Source of the DNA: Candidatus Sulfotelmatobacter sp.
Lineage (GTDB): Bacteria > Acidobacteriota > Terriglobia > Terriglobales > Acidobacteriaceae
Direction: 5' to 3'
NCBI GenBank assembly: GCA_030039165.1
Contig: JASHQM010000079.1
Span: 62,001 to 126,000 of the forward strand
Length of the DNA: 64,000 bases
The notes below the pieces were generated by a model. It was not told the origin of the DNA, searched no databases, and saw nothing but the letters and a program-made list of their open reading frames with translations. Both the position numbers and the translations under genes were made by a program. Positions 9,105 to 18,665 of the stretch are shown one piece after another; the first letter of the stretch is position 1, and every line of letters starts with the position of its first letter.

Positions 9105-9110
9105 TGAGAT

Positions 9111-10046
9111 TTAGGGTTGCGGCAGCGTGGCGAGGCCGCGGCCGTAAACGGCCTCGAGAATTTTGTCTCCCCCGCGCGCGAGCAAAGCGGCGCCGGCATC
9201 GTTGCCCAGTTGTTCGGGATCGGTACCGTCGCGGGAGTCGCGCAGAACTTTCGAACCATCGGGATCGGCAACGATGGATTCGAGATGCAGTTTGCCGTCT
9301 CGCATCTCCGCAAATGCGCCGATGGGAACCTGGCAGCCGCCCCCGAGGCTGTTAAGCAAGGCGCGCTCGCAGCTGGTGGCAGCGCGAGCTTTAGGGTCGT
9401 CGAGAAATTTCAGCAGATCGCGGATTTTCGCATCGCCCTCGCGGATTTCGATTCCAAGTGCTCCCTGCCCGGCGGCGGGGCACATGACATCGGCGGGGAT
9501 GATCTGCTTGATCAGTTGGGTTTTGCCGAGTCGCTTCAGGCCGGCGACGGCAAGAATAACCGCGTCATATTCGCCTTGTTCGAGCTTGCGCAGCCGAGTA
9601 TCAACGTTGCCGCGCAGCGGGTGAATCTCGAGGTCGGGACGGATCGCTTTTAGCTGTGCCTGACGCCGCAGGCTGGAGGTGCCGACGTGCGCACCTTTCG
9701 GTAGGTCTTGAAAGTTCGCGTGATGAACCGAGCAGAAAGCGTCGCGCGGGTCTTGCCGTTCAGTGATGGCTGCGATTTCGAATCCTTTGGGAAGCTCGGT
9801 TGGCAAATCTTTGAGTGAGTGCACGGCGAGATCGACGCGTCCAGCGGCGAGCGCTTCTTCGATTTCCTTGGTGAACATGCCCTTGGTGCCGACCTTGGCA
9901 AGGGCGACTTCTGTGATTTTGTCGCCAGTGGTATGGATAATCTCGATTTCGACTTCGTATCCACGAGCGCGCAGGAGAGCGGAAATGTGATGGGCTTGCC
10001 AGAGGGCGAGTTGTGAGCCGCGGGAGCCGATGCGTAGGCGGGCCAT
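9111..10046 (-). CDS. hemC: Porphobilinogen deaminase (hydroxymethylbilane synthase)
   Basis: 311 residues, normal family length. It joins four porphobilinogen molecules into hydroxymethylbilane. The dipyrromethane cofactor attaches to Cys238 in LGGGCQVP, and the catalytic Asp is D80 in HSLKDLP. The substrate-binding [11 protein letters not shown] and GNVDTRL stretches are present. Its start codon overlaps the hemA stop by one base (TAATG), so the two are probably translationally coupled. Confidence 0.97.
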   Translation of the reverse strand: MARLRIGSRGSQLALWQAHHISALLRARGYEVEIEIIHTTGDKITEVALAKVGTKGMFTKEIEEALAAGRVDLAVHSLKDLPTELPKGFEIAAITERQDPRDAFCSVHHANFQDLPKGAHVGTSSLRRQAQLKAIRPDLEIHPLRGNVDTRLRKLEQGEYDAVILAVAGLKRLGKTQLIKQIIPADVMCPAAGQGALGIEIREGDAKIRDLLKFLDDPKARAATSCERALLNSLGGGCQVPIGAFAEMRDGKLHLESIVADPDGSKVLRDSRDGTDPEQLGNDAGAALLARGGDKILEAVYGRGLATLPQP

Positions 10047-11362
10047 TACTGACGCGTCCCCACCTCGTCTTTTTTGCTGTCAGCTTCGACCCCTGATTCT
10101 TTCGTTTTCGCTGGCAGGTTGAATAACCGGCGCACGACGTCGATCACCGTTGTTGCCTCTGACTCCTTAGCTGCGGATTTCAACGTCGTGATCGGAGTGT
10201 GCATCACTTTGTTGATGATTCCCCGTGTCAGGGCTTCAACCGCCATTTCCTGCTCCGGCGTCAGTGAGCCCATGCGGCCGCGAACCCGATCAATCTCCGC
10301 TTGTCGAATCGTCTCTAAATGATCCTGTAAAGACACAATCGTCGGCACAACATCGAGCGTATGCGCGCGCGCCTCAAACTTTTCGACCTCGCTCGCGATG
10401 ATGGCCTCGGCTTGCTCGGCTTCCTTGCGGCGGTCGGCGATGTGGCCAGCCACGGCTTGCTGCAGATCGTCAATGTCGTAGACGAAGATTCCATCGAGTT
10501 CGGCCATTTGCGGAGCAACGTCCCGCGGGACGGCGATGTCGATGAAGAACATGGGCCGGTTTTTGCGGCGGGAGAGGAATTGCTCACCATGCTCACGGCG
10601 GAAGATGGCGTGTGGCGCTCCAGTTGAAGTGATGACGATATCGGCACGATCGCAGGAATTGTAAAGATCCTCGAACTTGATGGCCTGTCCGTTAAAACGC
10701 TGAGCCAATCCAATGGCACGCTCGTAGGTCCGGTTGGCGACGAAAATGGAAGCGCACCCGTGGGCCATGAGGTGCCTGGCCGCCAATTCGCTCATTTTGC
10801 CTGCGCCCACGATGAAAACGTTCTTGCCCTGCAAAGTGCCGAAAATCTTTTTGGCCAACTCGACCGCAACCGAGGCGATCGAAACCGAAGATGAGCCTAC
10901 CGCCGTCTCGGTGCGTACTCGTTTGGCAACGGCAAACGCCCGGGAAAAGAGCTGATCTAATTGTCCGCGTACCGCTCCCACGGCGCGGGCAGTTGCATAG
11001 GCTTCCTTGACCTGGCCAAGAATCTGTGCCTCACCGACGACCATGGAATCGAGGCTCGAAGCTACGCGGAAGACGTGGCGCACGGCATCTTTTTCGCGGA
11101 ATTCATACAAATGCGGGTCCAGGTCTTCTGCTTTTAGGCGGAAGTGATCGTGCAGAAAGCCGCGCAGGTCGGCCGTTCCATTCGTGGTATGCGTGATGAC
11201 CTCAACCCGGTTGCAGGTGGAGATGATCATGCCCTCTTCGATTCCGGGGTAGGCGGCGAGATCGCGGCAGCAATCGGGCAGTTTCGATTCGGGGATCGCC
11301 AGCCGCTCGCGCACTTCCAGCGGGGCGCTTTTGTGGTTCACGCCGATGAGCTGGTATCTCAT
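10046..11362 (-). CDS. hemA: Glutamyl-tRNA reductase
   Basis: 438 residues. It reduces glutamyl-tRNA to glutamate-1-semialdehyde, the committed step of the C5 heme pathway. The nucleophile Cys50 lies in [25 protein letters not shown] is at the N-terminus, and the NADPH site is [14 protein letters not shown]. The C-terminal dimerisation helix is present. The start overlaps the end of the upstream membrane gene by four bases, and the stop overlaps hemC. No hemL or hemB is found in the window. Confidence 0.97.
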   Translation of the reverse strand: MRYQLIGVNHKSAPLEVRERLAIPESKLPDCCRDLAAYPGIEEGMIISTCNRVEVITHTTNGTADLRGFLHDHFRLKAEDLDPHLYEFREKDAVRHVFRVASSLDSMVVGEAQILGQVKEAYATARAVGAVRGQLDQLFSRAFAVAKRVRTETAVGSSSVSIASVAVELAKKIFGTLQGKNVFIVGAGKMSELAARHLMAHGCASIFVANRTYERAIGLAQRFNGQAIKFEDLYNSCDRADIVITSTGAPHAIFRREHGEQFLSRRKNRPMFFIDIAVPRDVAPQMAELDGIFVYDIDDLQQAVAGHIADRRKEAEQAEAIIASEVEKFEARAHTLDVVPTIVSLQDHLETIRQAEIDRVRGRMGSLTPEQEMAVEALTRGIINKVMHTPITTLKSAAKESEATTVIDVVRRLFNLPAKTKESGVEADSKKDEVGTRQ

Positions 11363-12168
11363 GAGGCAAACCTATGAATCGCCGAGAAATAATTCGCTAC
11401 CCAGGCCACAATGGCGGCCACAACGGTGACGGTCGCCAGAAGCGCGGCGCGGCGGCCCCGCCATCCGGAATTCCAGCGGGTGAAGACCATAATCATGTAG
11501 ACAACCCACATCAGAATCGAGAGCAGGATTTTAGGATCCGTGAAATCCACGCGGCCATAAGCCGAAATAGCTACGACCGAGCCGGTAATCAGGCCCAGGG
11601 TCATGAAGGGAAAACCCAACAGCAGCGAGCGGTAGCCGATCTGATCGATAGTTTCGAGCGCAGGCAGGAATGAAATCATGCTGCTGGGCTTCTTGGCTTT
11701 CAGGCGGCGTTCCTGTACCAGGTACAGAAGACTGGCGCCGAAACTGAGCACCAGGGCAGCATAACCCGTGAAAATGAGGATGATGTGCGCAATGAGCCAT
11801 CCTTTATGCTGCACGAAAGACGTAAGCAGCACTGGCTGCTCGTCGACTGCGGCGACGAACGTCAGGAAGAACACAAACGGGAATACGACCACGCCGGGTG
11901 AAGTGGTTTTATAGATGGCATAGATGATCATGAAGAATGTCATCGACAGGAAGGCCAGCAGCGATTCGCCGTTATGCCCCAGAGCCCATAGCACTTGGCC
12001 GGAGAGGAACAGTTCGACCAAAGATACGAAATGGAACACCATGCCCAAGCTGGCGGCATGCAGTGCGATGCGGCTGAAAAGATCGCTGGTGCGCCGGAGC
12101 GCAAAAAAAGCATAGATCAGCCCCACGAAATAACAAGTCAGCGCGAAGCGCAGCCAGAGCAATGACAT
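11359..12168 (-). CDS. HemX/CcsA-like cytochrome c assembly membrane protein
   Basis: 269 residues with about eight hydrophobic segments and short loops. It belongs to the CcsA/HemX group of inner-membrane proteins. Family members either handle heme for cytochrome c assembly or, as HemX beside hemA, tune glutamyl-tRNA reductase level. The WALGHNGESLLAF stretch and a late SFGASLLYLVQERRLK resemble the family; a full WWD heme motif is not obvious, which favours the HemX type. It heads the operon, overlapping hemA by four bases. A candidate promoter and a CRP-type site lie upstream. Confidence 0.85.
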   Translation of the reverse strand: MSLLWLRFALTCYFVGLIYAFFALRRTSDLFSRIALHAASLGMVFHFVSLVELFLSGQVLWALGHNGESLLAFLSMTFFMIIYAIYKTTSPGVVVFPFVFFLTFVAAVDEQPVLLTSFVQHKGWLIAHIILIFTGYAALVLSFGASLLYLVQERRLKAKKPSSMISFLPALETIDQIGYRSLLLGFPFMTLGLITGSVVAISAYGRVDFTDPKILLSILMWVVYMIMVFTRWNSGWRGRRAALLATVTVVAAIVAWVANYFSAIHRFAS

Positions 12169-12275
12169 AGGACAGGTAAGTATTAGAGTCCGCTGAGCTT
12201 AATGCAAGCCAGGAACAAGGCGATGTCGCTGCTGGAATGCTTGTCTAGCCCCACGAACCCATTTCCTTTCCACGC

Positions 12276-12281
12276 ATTATA
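12276..12281 (-). promoter_or_regulatory. Candidate -10 box of the heme operon
   Basis: On the minus strand the sequence TATAAT stands 107 bp before the hemX-like start. A good -35 is not visible at 17 bp, which fits an activator-dependent promoter. The transcript would begin near 12268. The CRP-type site is then centred about 70 bp upstream. Confidence 0.4.
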
Positions 12282-12330
12282 TTCTGCGCGGCACTGCAAC
12301 AGGGGAGAAACGGCAAGCGTCACGGCAGTT

Positions 12331-12346
12331 TGTGATACAGATCACA
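12331..12346. promoter_or_regulatory. CRP/FNR-family binding site
   Basis: TGTGATACAGATCACA has perfect 6-bp arms around four bases and equals the TGTGA-N6-TCACA consensus of E. coli CRP. It lies in the gap between the end of the 12350 gene and the heme operon, about 70 bp upstream of the likely transcription start, a distance typical of class I activation. The match is seen directly. That a CRP-family protein of this organism binds it is inference. Confidence 0.6.
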
Positions 12347-12349
12347 GGC

Positions 12350-12724
12350 TCATTCAATGCCGATTCCGGAAAGGGACTCGGCAAGCGCGATAGGATCGAT
12401 CACCAGCCTGCGGCCCTGTTCCTTGACGTCTTCAAGTTCGTCGAAGGCGCGAAACAGGCAGAGTTTAGCGGCGGCATACTGCTCCTGATCGGTCAGCGGT
12501 CGGCCATGGTCTGCTGCCCATCCAGTGATCGCTTGCTCCTGCAGAAAGACGCTAACGGCATACGTGAGCTTTCGATCTGAGGTGACGTCGAAAATGAATT
12601 CGATGGCCGGAGCTTCAGGATCGTCAGCTAACGCCGGACGCTGCCCGACAAAGTAATACTGGTAAACGTAGCCTTGCGCGCCCGCGTAGGTTTTCAGGCG
12701 GCGGATGGTTTTTTCGGGAGGCAT
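12350..12724 (-). CDS. Conserved hypothetical protein
   Basis: 124 residues from the ATG at 12724 (MPPEKTIRRLKTYAGAQGYV). The frame extends to 12811 but the extra residues look like untranslated leader, and neither start has a strong ribosome-binding site. The protein is soluble, with an alternating strand pattern (YVYQYYFVGQR, IEFIFDVTSD, TYAVSVFLQE) followed by a helix (EQYAAAKLCLFRAFDELED). I do not recognise the family; the codon use and composition look like a real gene. It ends four bases before the CRP-type site. Confidence 0.65.
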   Translation of the reverse strand: MPPEKTIRRLKTYAGAQGYVYQYYFVGQRPALADDPEAPAIEFIFDVTSDRKLTYAVSVFLQEQAITGWAADHGRPLTDQEQYAAAKLCLFRAFDELEDVKEQGRRLVIDPIALAESLSGIGIE

Positions 12725-12841
12725 AGCAATATTATGCGCGTCCTCTAATAGGCAAGGATACAGCCATGCATAGCGGCCGCCGCGACGGTTTTCGGCGATT
12801 TGGCATGCCACTGTGACTAACTTCTCCCCTCCGCCTTGCCG

Positions 12842-14692
12842 ATGTTTACTTGTATGCCGTCGTGGGTATGGAGTAGTCTCGCCGCGTCGATCATCTTGGT
12901 TTGTTGGCAGCAGTTTCGTATCTATCGCATCAGGCGCGAGGCGAAAAAACGCGATGAGTTGTTTCAGATCGTTACCGAAAACGCGGCCGACATGATCGCG
13001 CTGGTCGATGCGAAAGGCAACCGTCTTTACAACAGCCCCGCCTACAGGCGGATTCTGGGCTATTCGGCGGCGGAGCTGGGGGCTACCTCCTCATTCGAGC
13101 AGATTCATCCCGACGATCGATTCAAGGTCCTGGAAGCCGCCCAGAAGGCGCGGACCACGGGAATCGGGCAGCAACTTGAGTATCGCATTCGCCACAAGAA
13201 TGGCTCCTGGCGAATCTTGGAGTCAATTGCCGGGACGATTCGCGACGAGACGGGGGAGGTCACGAAGTTGGTCATCGTCAACCGTGACATCACCGATCGC
13301 AAACATGCCGAGGAGCAGGCCGAATACAACTCTCTTCATGACAGTCTGACCGGACTACCCAACCGGCGGCTTTTCCTGGAGCGTCTGCAAAACCTGTTCG
13401 ATCGCGCACGACGCAATCCAGAGCGGCAATACGCCCTGCTGTTTGTCGATCTCGATAAATTCAAATTAGTCAACGACACGATCGGCGCAACCGTGGGAGA
13501 TCTCGTGATCGTGGAAGTGGGGAGCAGGATTGGCGAGTGTCTGCGCGATGAGGATCTTCTTTCTCGTGTGCACGACGATCTGAGTATGCGCCACGCCGTC
13601 TCCCGTATGGGCGGCGACGAATTCGCCATTCTGCTGGAAGGCGTTAAGGATCCCAGCGATGCGTTGCGAGTAGGGCAGAGGATTCTAGCCGCTGTTTCGG
13701 CGATTCTTTCAATGGACGGGCACGAGTTGCGCGCTTCCGCCAGCATCGGTATTGCTTTGAGCACACCATCGCATGAGCGCTCCGAAGAACTGCTTCACGA
13801 AGCCGATTTGGCCATGCGCCGTGCCAAGGCGCTAGGCGGAGCACGCTGCGAAGTTTTCGACGAAGTCATGCACATTCGCGCCGTCAGTAGGCTCAAGCTG
13901 GAAGGCGACCTTCGCGGTGCGCTGGAGAAAAAACAATTCCGCCTGTATTACCAGCCTATCGTCAACTTAAAAAGCGGCGGCATTGAGGGATTTGAGGCAT
14001 TGCTGCGCTGGCAGCATCCCCAGCAAGGGTTAATCTCTCCCTCCAAATTCATGGATGCGGCGGAAGATCGCGGCCTTCTGGTTTCCCTTGGTCAGTGGGT
14101 GATCGAGCAGGCATGCCGGCAGGTGCAGGACTGGAACGCGACGCACGACAGAAGCGGCGTGAATATGGCAGTGAATCTTTCGCCACGCCAACTGGCCAAC
14201 GACGACTTGATTCGCAGCGTGGAAACTGCCCTTCGTTCGCATGCGATCGATCCCTCCTGCCTGCAGTTCGAGATTGCCGAAAAAGCGGCCGCAAGCGATC
14301 CTAGGCGGACGGCGGAGGTGATCACGAACTTGAAAAAACTCGGAGCGCAGGTGATGCTGGACGGTTTTGGCGCGGGGAATTCGCCATTGATTGCGCTGCT
14401 TCAATTGCAGGTGGATGGCTGGAAGATAGATCGCTCCCTGATACGCGAGATGCTGACGGATCATGGAGTCGCGGAAATTGTGCAGTTGATCATTTTCCTA
14501 GCCAGCAAACTGAATATGATCGCGACTGCCGAGGGAATCGAAAACGCGAAACAACGCAATCGATTGTGCGAACTGGGCTGCGACTTGGGACAAGGGTTCC
14601 TGTTTTCACAACCAGTTGACGCCAAGGCCGCGACAGAATTGTTGCGGCAGCCTCCAGTGCGGCGGGCGAAGGTTGCAGTATTAGGCCCGTAG
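12842..14692 (+). CDS. Membrane-anchored PAS-GGDEF-EAL protein
   Basis: 616 residues from ATG 12842; TTG 12836 and ATG 12854 are alternatives and none has a clear ribosome-binding site. One membrane segment (WVWSSLAASIILVCW) is followed by a PAS domain (about 38-155, with PAC tail VIVNRDITDRKHAEEQ), GGDEF (about 165-330, MGGDEF at 256-261) and EAL (about 350-600, E385 in FEALLRWQHP). Both catalytic domains are unusual. The GGDEF domain has an insertion of about 11 residues before the signature and IGATVGD in place of the usual GHxxGD. In EAL the DDFG loop reads D507-G508-F-G. Cyclic-di-GMP turnover or sensing is the family role; whether this one is active is doubtful. Confidence 0.88.
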   Translation: MFTCMPSWVWSSLAASIILVCWQQFRIYRIRREAKKRDELFQIVTENAADMIALVDAKGNRLYNSPAYRRILGYSAAELGATSSFEQIHPDDRFKVLEAAQKARTTGIGQQLEYRIRHKNGSWRILESIAGTIRDETGEVTKLVIVNRDITDRKHAEEQAEYNSLHDSLTGLPNRRLFLERLQNLFDRARRNPERQYALLFVDLDKFKLVNDTIGATVGDLVIVEVGSRIGECLRDEDLLSRVHDDLSMRHAVSRMGGDEFAILLEGVKDPSDALRVGQRILAAVSAILSMDGHELRASASIGIALSTPSHERSEELLHEADLAMRRAKALGGARCEVFDEVMHIRAVSRLKLEGDLRGALEKKQFRLYYQPIVNLKSGGIEGFEALLRWQHPQQGLISPSKFMDAAEDRGLLVSLGQWVIEQACRQVQDWNATHDRSGVNMAVNLSPRQLANDDLIRSVETALRSHAIDPSCLQFEIAEKAAASDPRRTAEVITNLKKLGAQVMLDGFGAGNSPLIALLQLQVDGWKIDRSLIREMLTDHGVAEIVQLIIFLASKLNMIATAEGIENAKQRNRLCELGCDLGQGFLFSQPVDAKAATELLRQPPVRRAKVAVLGP

Positions 14693-14709
14693 CATCTATG
14701 CGGGCGAGT

Positions 14710-15699
14710 TTAGCCGTCGATCTTTGCCTCGCGCAAGTGCCTGACAGCCGTCTCCGAGCTTACCGGCGAATAGTAAACTTCTTTGAAAGTATAGGAGCGG
14801 GCCTTGGCGGCAATCACCGGCATAATCTCGATGTGCCAGTGATAGTCGTCGTCGATTGTCTTCCAGTAGCCCAGACTTTTCGAAGGGTGCAGGCTGTTTG
14901 GGGAAGTGTGCAGAACCAGGTGAAATCCCTCGGTAACGCTGCGTATGCGCTGCAAGGTCCGGCGCAGCAGGGCAGCCAAATGCACGCGCAAGCCGGGTCT
15001 CGATAGCCCCGTTCGCTCGAATGAGGCTTCGTGATTGCGGGGCAGAATCCAGGTTTCGTAGGGAACGCGAGGCGCGTAGGGTCCGAGCGCAACATAGTCG
15101 CCGTGGGCTTCGATCACACGGGCGGACTGGCGCTCCTCCTGCGCCAGAATATCGCAGAAGACACAGCGCTCTTTCCCGGTAAAGTACTCGCGTCCTGCGC
15201 GCAGCTCATAAAGAACGCGGCGCGGAACGAACAGTGTCGCCGTGAGCTGCGATGTGGGATGAGCGAATTCCTGTCCGGCACCCGGTCCATGATCCTTGAA
15301 CAGGCTGACATACTTAATGCGAGGATCACGCTTTAAATCCAGAATACGCTCGGCGGCCAAGCGCAGGAACTGACCGATCTCTTCATCGGTTGCACTCCAC
15401 AGGTGACGGTTGTGTACCGGATTCTCCACCAGGACTTCATGCGCGCCGACTGAGGTCATGCGATCGTAAATACCGTCGGCGCGGCGGTCGGGTTCGCCTT
15501 CGATGTGGTAAAGCGGTTTGGGGTGCACCATGGATCGTGCCGACCAGCCTACTGCACTGGGCAATGCCGAAATGACCTGAGTGGAGTCGGGAGAATCTGG
15601 GCAGAAAAGGCAGGCACTCGCCGGGGGTGGTGTGCCGTCGCTGGATTCGTCTCCGGTCATGACCCATGACCGGGTGATGGGATCCTTGCGGAGTTCCAT
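14710..15699 (-). CDS. GalT-like nucleotidyltransferase with altered active site
   Basis: 329 residues from ATG 15699 (MELRKDPITRSWVM); an ATG at 15714 is also possible, and further upstream extension looks non-coding. It belongs to the GalT branch of the HIT superfamily. Family enzymes swap UMP between UDP-glucose and galactose-1-phosphate. Zinc-type cysteines are present (CLFC near the start, CVFC later), as are ENPVHNRH and the C-terminal H287-W-H289. The key motif, normally His-Pro-His-Gly/Ser-Gln, reads H147-P-T149-S-Q, so the usual nucleophilic His is Thr. It may have another reaction, for example a phosphorylase or hydrolase activity. Transcription is divergent from mutS. Confidence 0.8.
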   Translation of the reverse strand: MELRKDPITRSWVMTGDESSDGTPPPASACLFCPDSPDSTQVISALPSAVGWSARSMVHPKPLYHIEGEPDRRADGIYDRMTSVGAHEVLVENPVHNRHLWSATDEEIGQFLRLAAERILDLKRDPRIKYVSLFKDHGPGAGQEFAHPTSQLTATLFVPRRVLYELRAGREYFTGKERCVFCDILAQEERQSARVIEAHGDYVALGPYAPRVPYETWILPRNHEASFERTGLSRPGLRVHLAALLRRTLQRIRSVTEGFHLVLHTSPNSLHPSKSLGYWKTIDDDYHWHIEIMPVIAAKARSYTFKEVYYSPVSSETAVRHLREAKIDG

Positions 15700-15838
15700 G
15701 TATAAGGTAAACATTGCGGGAGAAGCAGAGTCAAGATGTGCGGGAAGATTTCGGGGTTCCGGAGGCTGGAAAGTTTCATCGGAAGACCCGGAGTTGCAGT
15801 CTGCAGCCGCCAAGCAGGAATACAGACTTTCGAGTCGT

Positions 15839-15872
15839 TGAAACCTTTGAAACTGTGAAGCCTTCGAAACCT
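15839..15872. repeat. Imperfect GAAACC-type tandem units
   Basis: Four degenerate units of 8-9 bp (GAAACCTTT, GAAACTGTG, AAGCCTTC, GAAACC) lie between galT-like and mutS. Read on the minus strand they are GGTTTC/GTTTCAAAG units. Its function is unknown; it may be a short slippage-prone array. Confidence 0.35.
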
Positions 15873-15880
15873 GATTCATT

Positions 15881-15886
15881 TATAAT
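15881..15886 (+). promoter_or_regulatory. Candidate -10 box of mutS
   Basis: A TATAAT lies 27 bp before the mutS ATG in the divergent gap. A matching -35 at 16-18 bp is not evident. It would give a leader of about 20 bases. Confidence 0.35.
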
Positions 15887-15912
15887 CTGCGCCAAGCCGC
15901 TATCCCATCTGA

Positions 15913-18624
15913 ATGACCGAGCCGTCCACTCCGCTGATGCGGCAATATGCCGCCGTCAAAAAAGAACATCCGACAGCGCTCCTGTTTTTCCGCCTGGGCG
16001 ATTTTTACGAACTTTTTTTCGATGATGCAGTTGTGGCGTCGAAGGAATTACAGATCACACTTACCTCGCGCAACAAGGAGAAGGGCATAGCCGTACCCAT
16101 GTGCGGCGTGCCCCATCATGCTGCGGAAGGCTACATTGGCAAGCTGATTCGCAAGGGCTTCAAGGTGGCGATCTGCGAGCAAATGGAAGACCCGAAACTG
16201 GCCAAGAAGTTGGTTCGGCGCGAAGTGACGCGCGTGGTCACGCCCGGCACGGCGGCGGATTCGCTGCTGGGGTCAGAGGAGAATAATTTTCTGGCGGCGC
16301 TGGCAGAGGTAGGGGAGCGCGTAGGCTTCGCAGCGCTCGATCTCTCCACTGGCGAATTTCGAGCCACAGAGTTCTCCGGCGACAGCGCCATGCGGCGTGT
16401 GCAGGATGAACTAGAGCAACTCAGGCCGAGAGAGTTGCTCTATGCCTCTGCAGCGCCGCTCTTCGAAAGGCCGGGTGCCAAAGGAAAAGAGCAGTGCAGC
16501 CTGACTCCACCTGGCAGCCAAGGGCGGCTGTCGCCATATGATTCCGTACGTTGTGCCGAAACTCCACTCGACGGCTGGATTTTCTCACCCGATCACGCCA
16601 TTCCGCTGCTGGAAAATCAGTTCGGGGTCCTGTCTTTGGAAGGATTCGGTCTGGCCGGTCGGACGGCCGCTGCAGCAGCGGCGGGGGCGATTCTCTATTA
16701 CGTCCGCTCGACCCAGCGCGGGTCGCTCGATCACATTGACCGCATCGGCTGGTATGAGCGCCAGAACTGCCTTGTGCTCGACGCGGTGACCGTGCGCAAT
16801 CTGGAGCTGATCGAACCTCTGTTTGCCGGCTCGGATGCGGGCGTCACACTTTTCCGGTGCATCGACGCGGCGGTTACGCCCATGGGGAAGCGCCTGCTGC
16901 GCGCGTGGCTGCTGCAGCCATCGCTCGATCTGGCAGAGATCAACGACCGGCTCGATGCGGTCGAAGCTGGTGTAAAGGATACGATCGCTCGCGAGGAATT
17001 GCGCCGGGCGCTCGACGGTATCCTCGATCTGGAGCGGCTTCTGAGCCGGGTTACGCTCGAGACGGCGAATCCTCGTGACGTGCTGGCGCTGGGAGCGTCG
17101 CTCGGGAGAATTCCCGCCGTCAGATCGGCGCTCGCAAAACTTGCAGCGCAAAAGTTAAGAAACCTGCACGCGTGCCTCGACGAATTGAGAGATTTGCGCG
17201 GGTGCATTGAAAACACCATCGTTTCCGAGCCGCCCTTGAGCTTTGCCGATGGCGGCGTCATTGCGGCGGGAGTCGATCATGATCTCGACCAACTGCGCGA
17301 GCTTTCGCGTAACAGCAAGCAGGTGCTGGCCCAGATCGAGCAGCGTGAACGAGCGCGCACGGGGATTGCTTCTCTCAAAGTTAAATTCAATTCGGTCTTT
17401 GGCTACTACATCGAGGTTTCCAAAGCGAATCTGCACCTGGTTCCGCAGGATTATGACCGCAAGCAAACTTTGGTCGGTGCTGAGCGGTTTACCACTCCCG
17501 AACTGAAAGAGTATGAGGCCAAGATTCTTGATGCGCAGGAGAAGATCGTCGAGATCGAACGCCGCTTGTTTACCGAACTGCGCGCCGCAATTGCGGGCGA
17601 GGCGAAGCGAATTCGGCAGACTGCGTTGGCGTTGGCTGAAATCGATGTGCTTGCGTCTTTTGCACAGATTGCAGCACTACGAAACTATTGTCGGCCGCAA
17701 TTTGTGGATGATTTGGGTGCCAGCCCCGAAGCGGGGCGACGGCCCGAAAGCGGTTTACTCGAAATAACGCAGGGCCGGCATCCGGTTATCGAGCAGCAGG
17801 GAATGGCCGGCAGCTCCTTCGAAAGCAATGCCCGCTTCGTTCCCAACGATCTCTATCTGAATTCAAGCACGCATACGATTCTGTTGCTTACTGGGCCGAA
17901 CATGGGCGGCAAGTCGACGTACCTGCGGCAGGCCGCGCTGATCGTGATTCTGGCGCAGATGGGTTCGTTCGTGCCTGCCCGCTCGGCGCGGCTGAGCATA
18001 GTGGACCGCGTATTTACTCGCATCGGGGCCAGCGACAACCTGGCGCGCGGCCGCTCGACATTTATGGTCGAGATGACTGAGACGGCGGCGATACTGCACA
18101 CGGCCACGGCGCGCTCGCTCATTCTGCTCGATGAGGTGGGCCGCGGCACTTCTACCTATGACGGGCTGGCCATTGCGTGGGCTGCTGTGGAGTACTTGCA
18201 CGCGCGGGTGCGAGCGAAAACTCTCTTCGCTACCCACTATTTCGAGCTGACTGAATTGGCTGAGCAGTTGCAAGGAGTAAAGAACTACCACGTTTCGGTA
18301 AAGGAAAACGGCGGCGGCATTACATTCCTGCGCAAAGTTGAGTCCGGCGCGGCCGATCGAAGCTACGGCATCGAAGTGGCCAAGCTGGCGGGGCTGCCGC
18401 ATGATGTGATTACGCGCGCACGCGAAGTGTTGATGGAACAAGAATCGGCGGAGCGTCATTTGACGGAGCATCTCTCGCCGGGCGCCGAAGCTCCAGTTGC
18501 GCAGTTGACGATTTTCACGCCCCTGTCGCAGCCCGTGCTGGAAAAATTGCGCGAAGTGGATTTGAACCGGCTCACGCCACTGGAAGCGCTGAATCTGCTG
18601 GCGGAGTTGAAAAGAGAAATCTAG
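15913..18624 (+). CDS. mutS: DNA mismatch repair ATPase MutS
   Basis: 903 residues, complete. The mismatch-binding domain carries the diagnostic Phe-x-Glu in LGDFYELF, preceded by LLFFR. The connector and lever domains follow, then the ABC-type ATPase with Walker [10 protein letters not shown] (about 661-669), [14 protein letters not shown] and ATHYFEL. It recognises base mismatches and recruits MutL in the cytosol. It opens a run of same-strand genes, with nagZ starting 41 bp downstream, although mutS is functionally unrelated to those genes. Confidence 0.98.
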   Translation: MTEPSTPLMRQYAAVKKEHPTALLFFRLGDFYELFFDDAVVASKELQITLTSRNKEKGIAVPMCGVPHHAAEGYIGKLIRKGFKVAICEQMEDPKLAKKLVRREVTRVVTPGTAADSLLGSEENNFLAALAEVGERVGFAALDLSTGEFRATEFSGDSAMRRVQDELEQLRPRELLYASAAPLFERPGAKGKEQCSLTPPGSQGRLSPYDSVRCAETPLDGWIFSPDHAIPLLENQFGVLSLEGFGLAGRTAAAAAAGAILYYVRSTQRGSLDHIDRIGWYERQNCLVLDAVTVRNLELIEPLFAGSDAGVTLFRCIDAAVTPMGKRLLRAWLLQPSLDLAEINDRLDAVEAGVKDTIAREELRRALDGILDLERLLSRVTLETANPRDVLALGASLGRIPAVRSALAKLAAQKLRNLHACLDELRDLRGCIENTIVSEPPLSFADGGVIAAGVDHDLDQLRELSRNSKQVLAQIEQRERARTGIASLKVKFNSVFGYYIEVSKANLHLVPQDYDRKQTLVGAERFTTPELKEYEAKILDAQEKIVEIERRLFTELRAAIAGEAKRIRQTALALAEIDVLASFAQIAALRNYCRPQFVDDLGASPEAGRRPESGLLEITQGRHPVIEQQGMAGSSFESNARFVPNDLYLNSSTHTILLLTGPNMGGKSTYLRQAALIVILAQMGSFVPARSARLSIVDRVFTRIGASDNLARGRSTFMVEMTETAAILHTATARSLILLDEVGRGTSTYDGLAIAWAAVEYLHARVRAKTLFATHYFELTELAEQLQGVKNYHVSVKENGGGITFLRKVESGAADRSYGIEVAKLAGLPHDVITRAREVLMEQESAERHLTEHLSPGAEAPVAQLTIFTPLSQPVLEKLREVDLNRLTPLEALNLLAELKREI

Positions 18625-18665
18625 ACGAGGGCCGCAGATGAAAACTCGGGGGCCCGGTTCTGCGA

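Noticed and set aside
15700..15879. N-terminal extension of the GalT-like protein
   Set aside because: The family starts at MELRKDP; the extension runs through the tandem array and the mutS promoter region.
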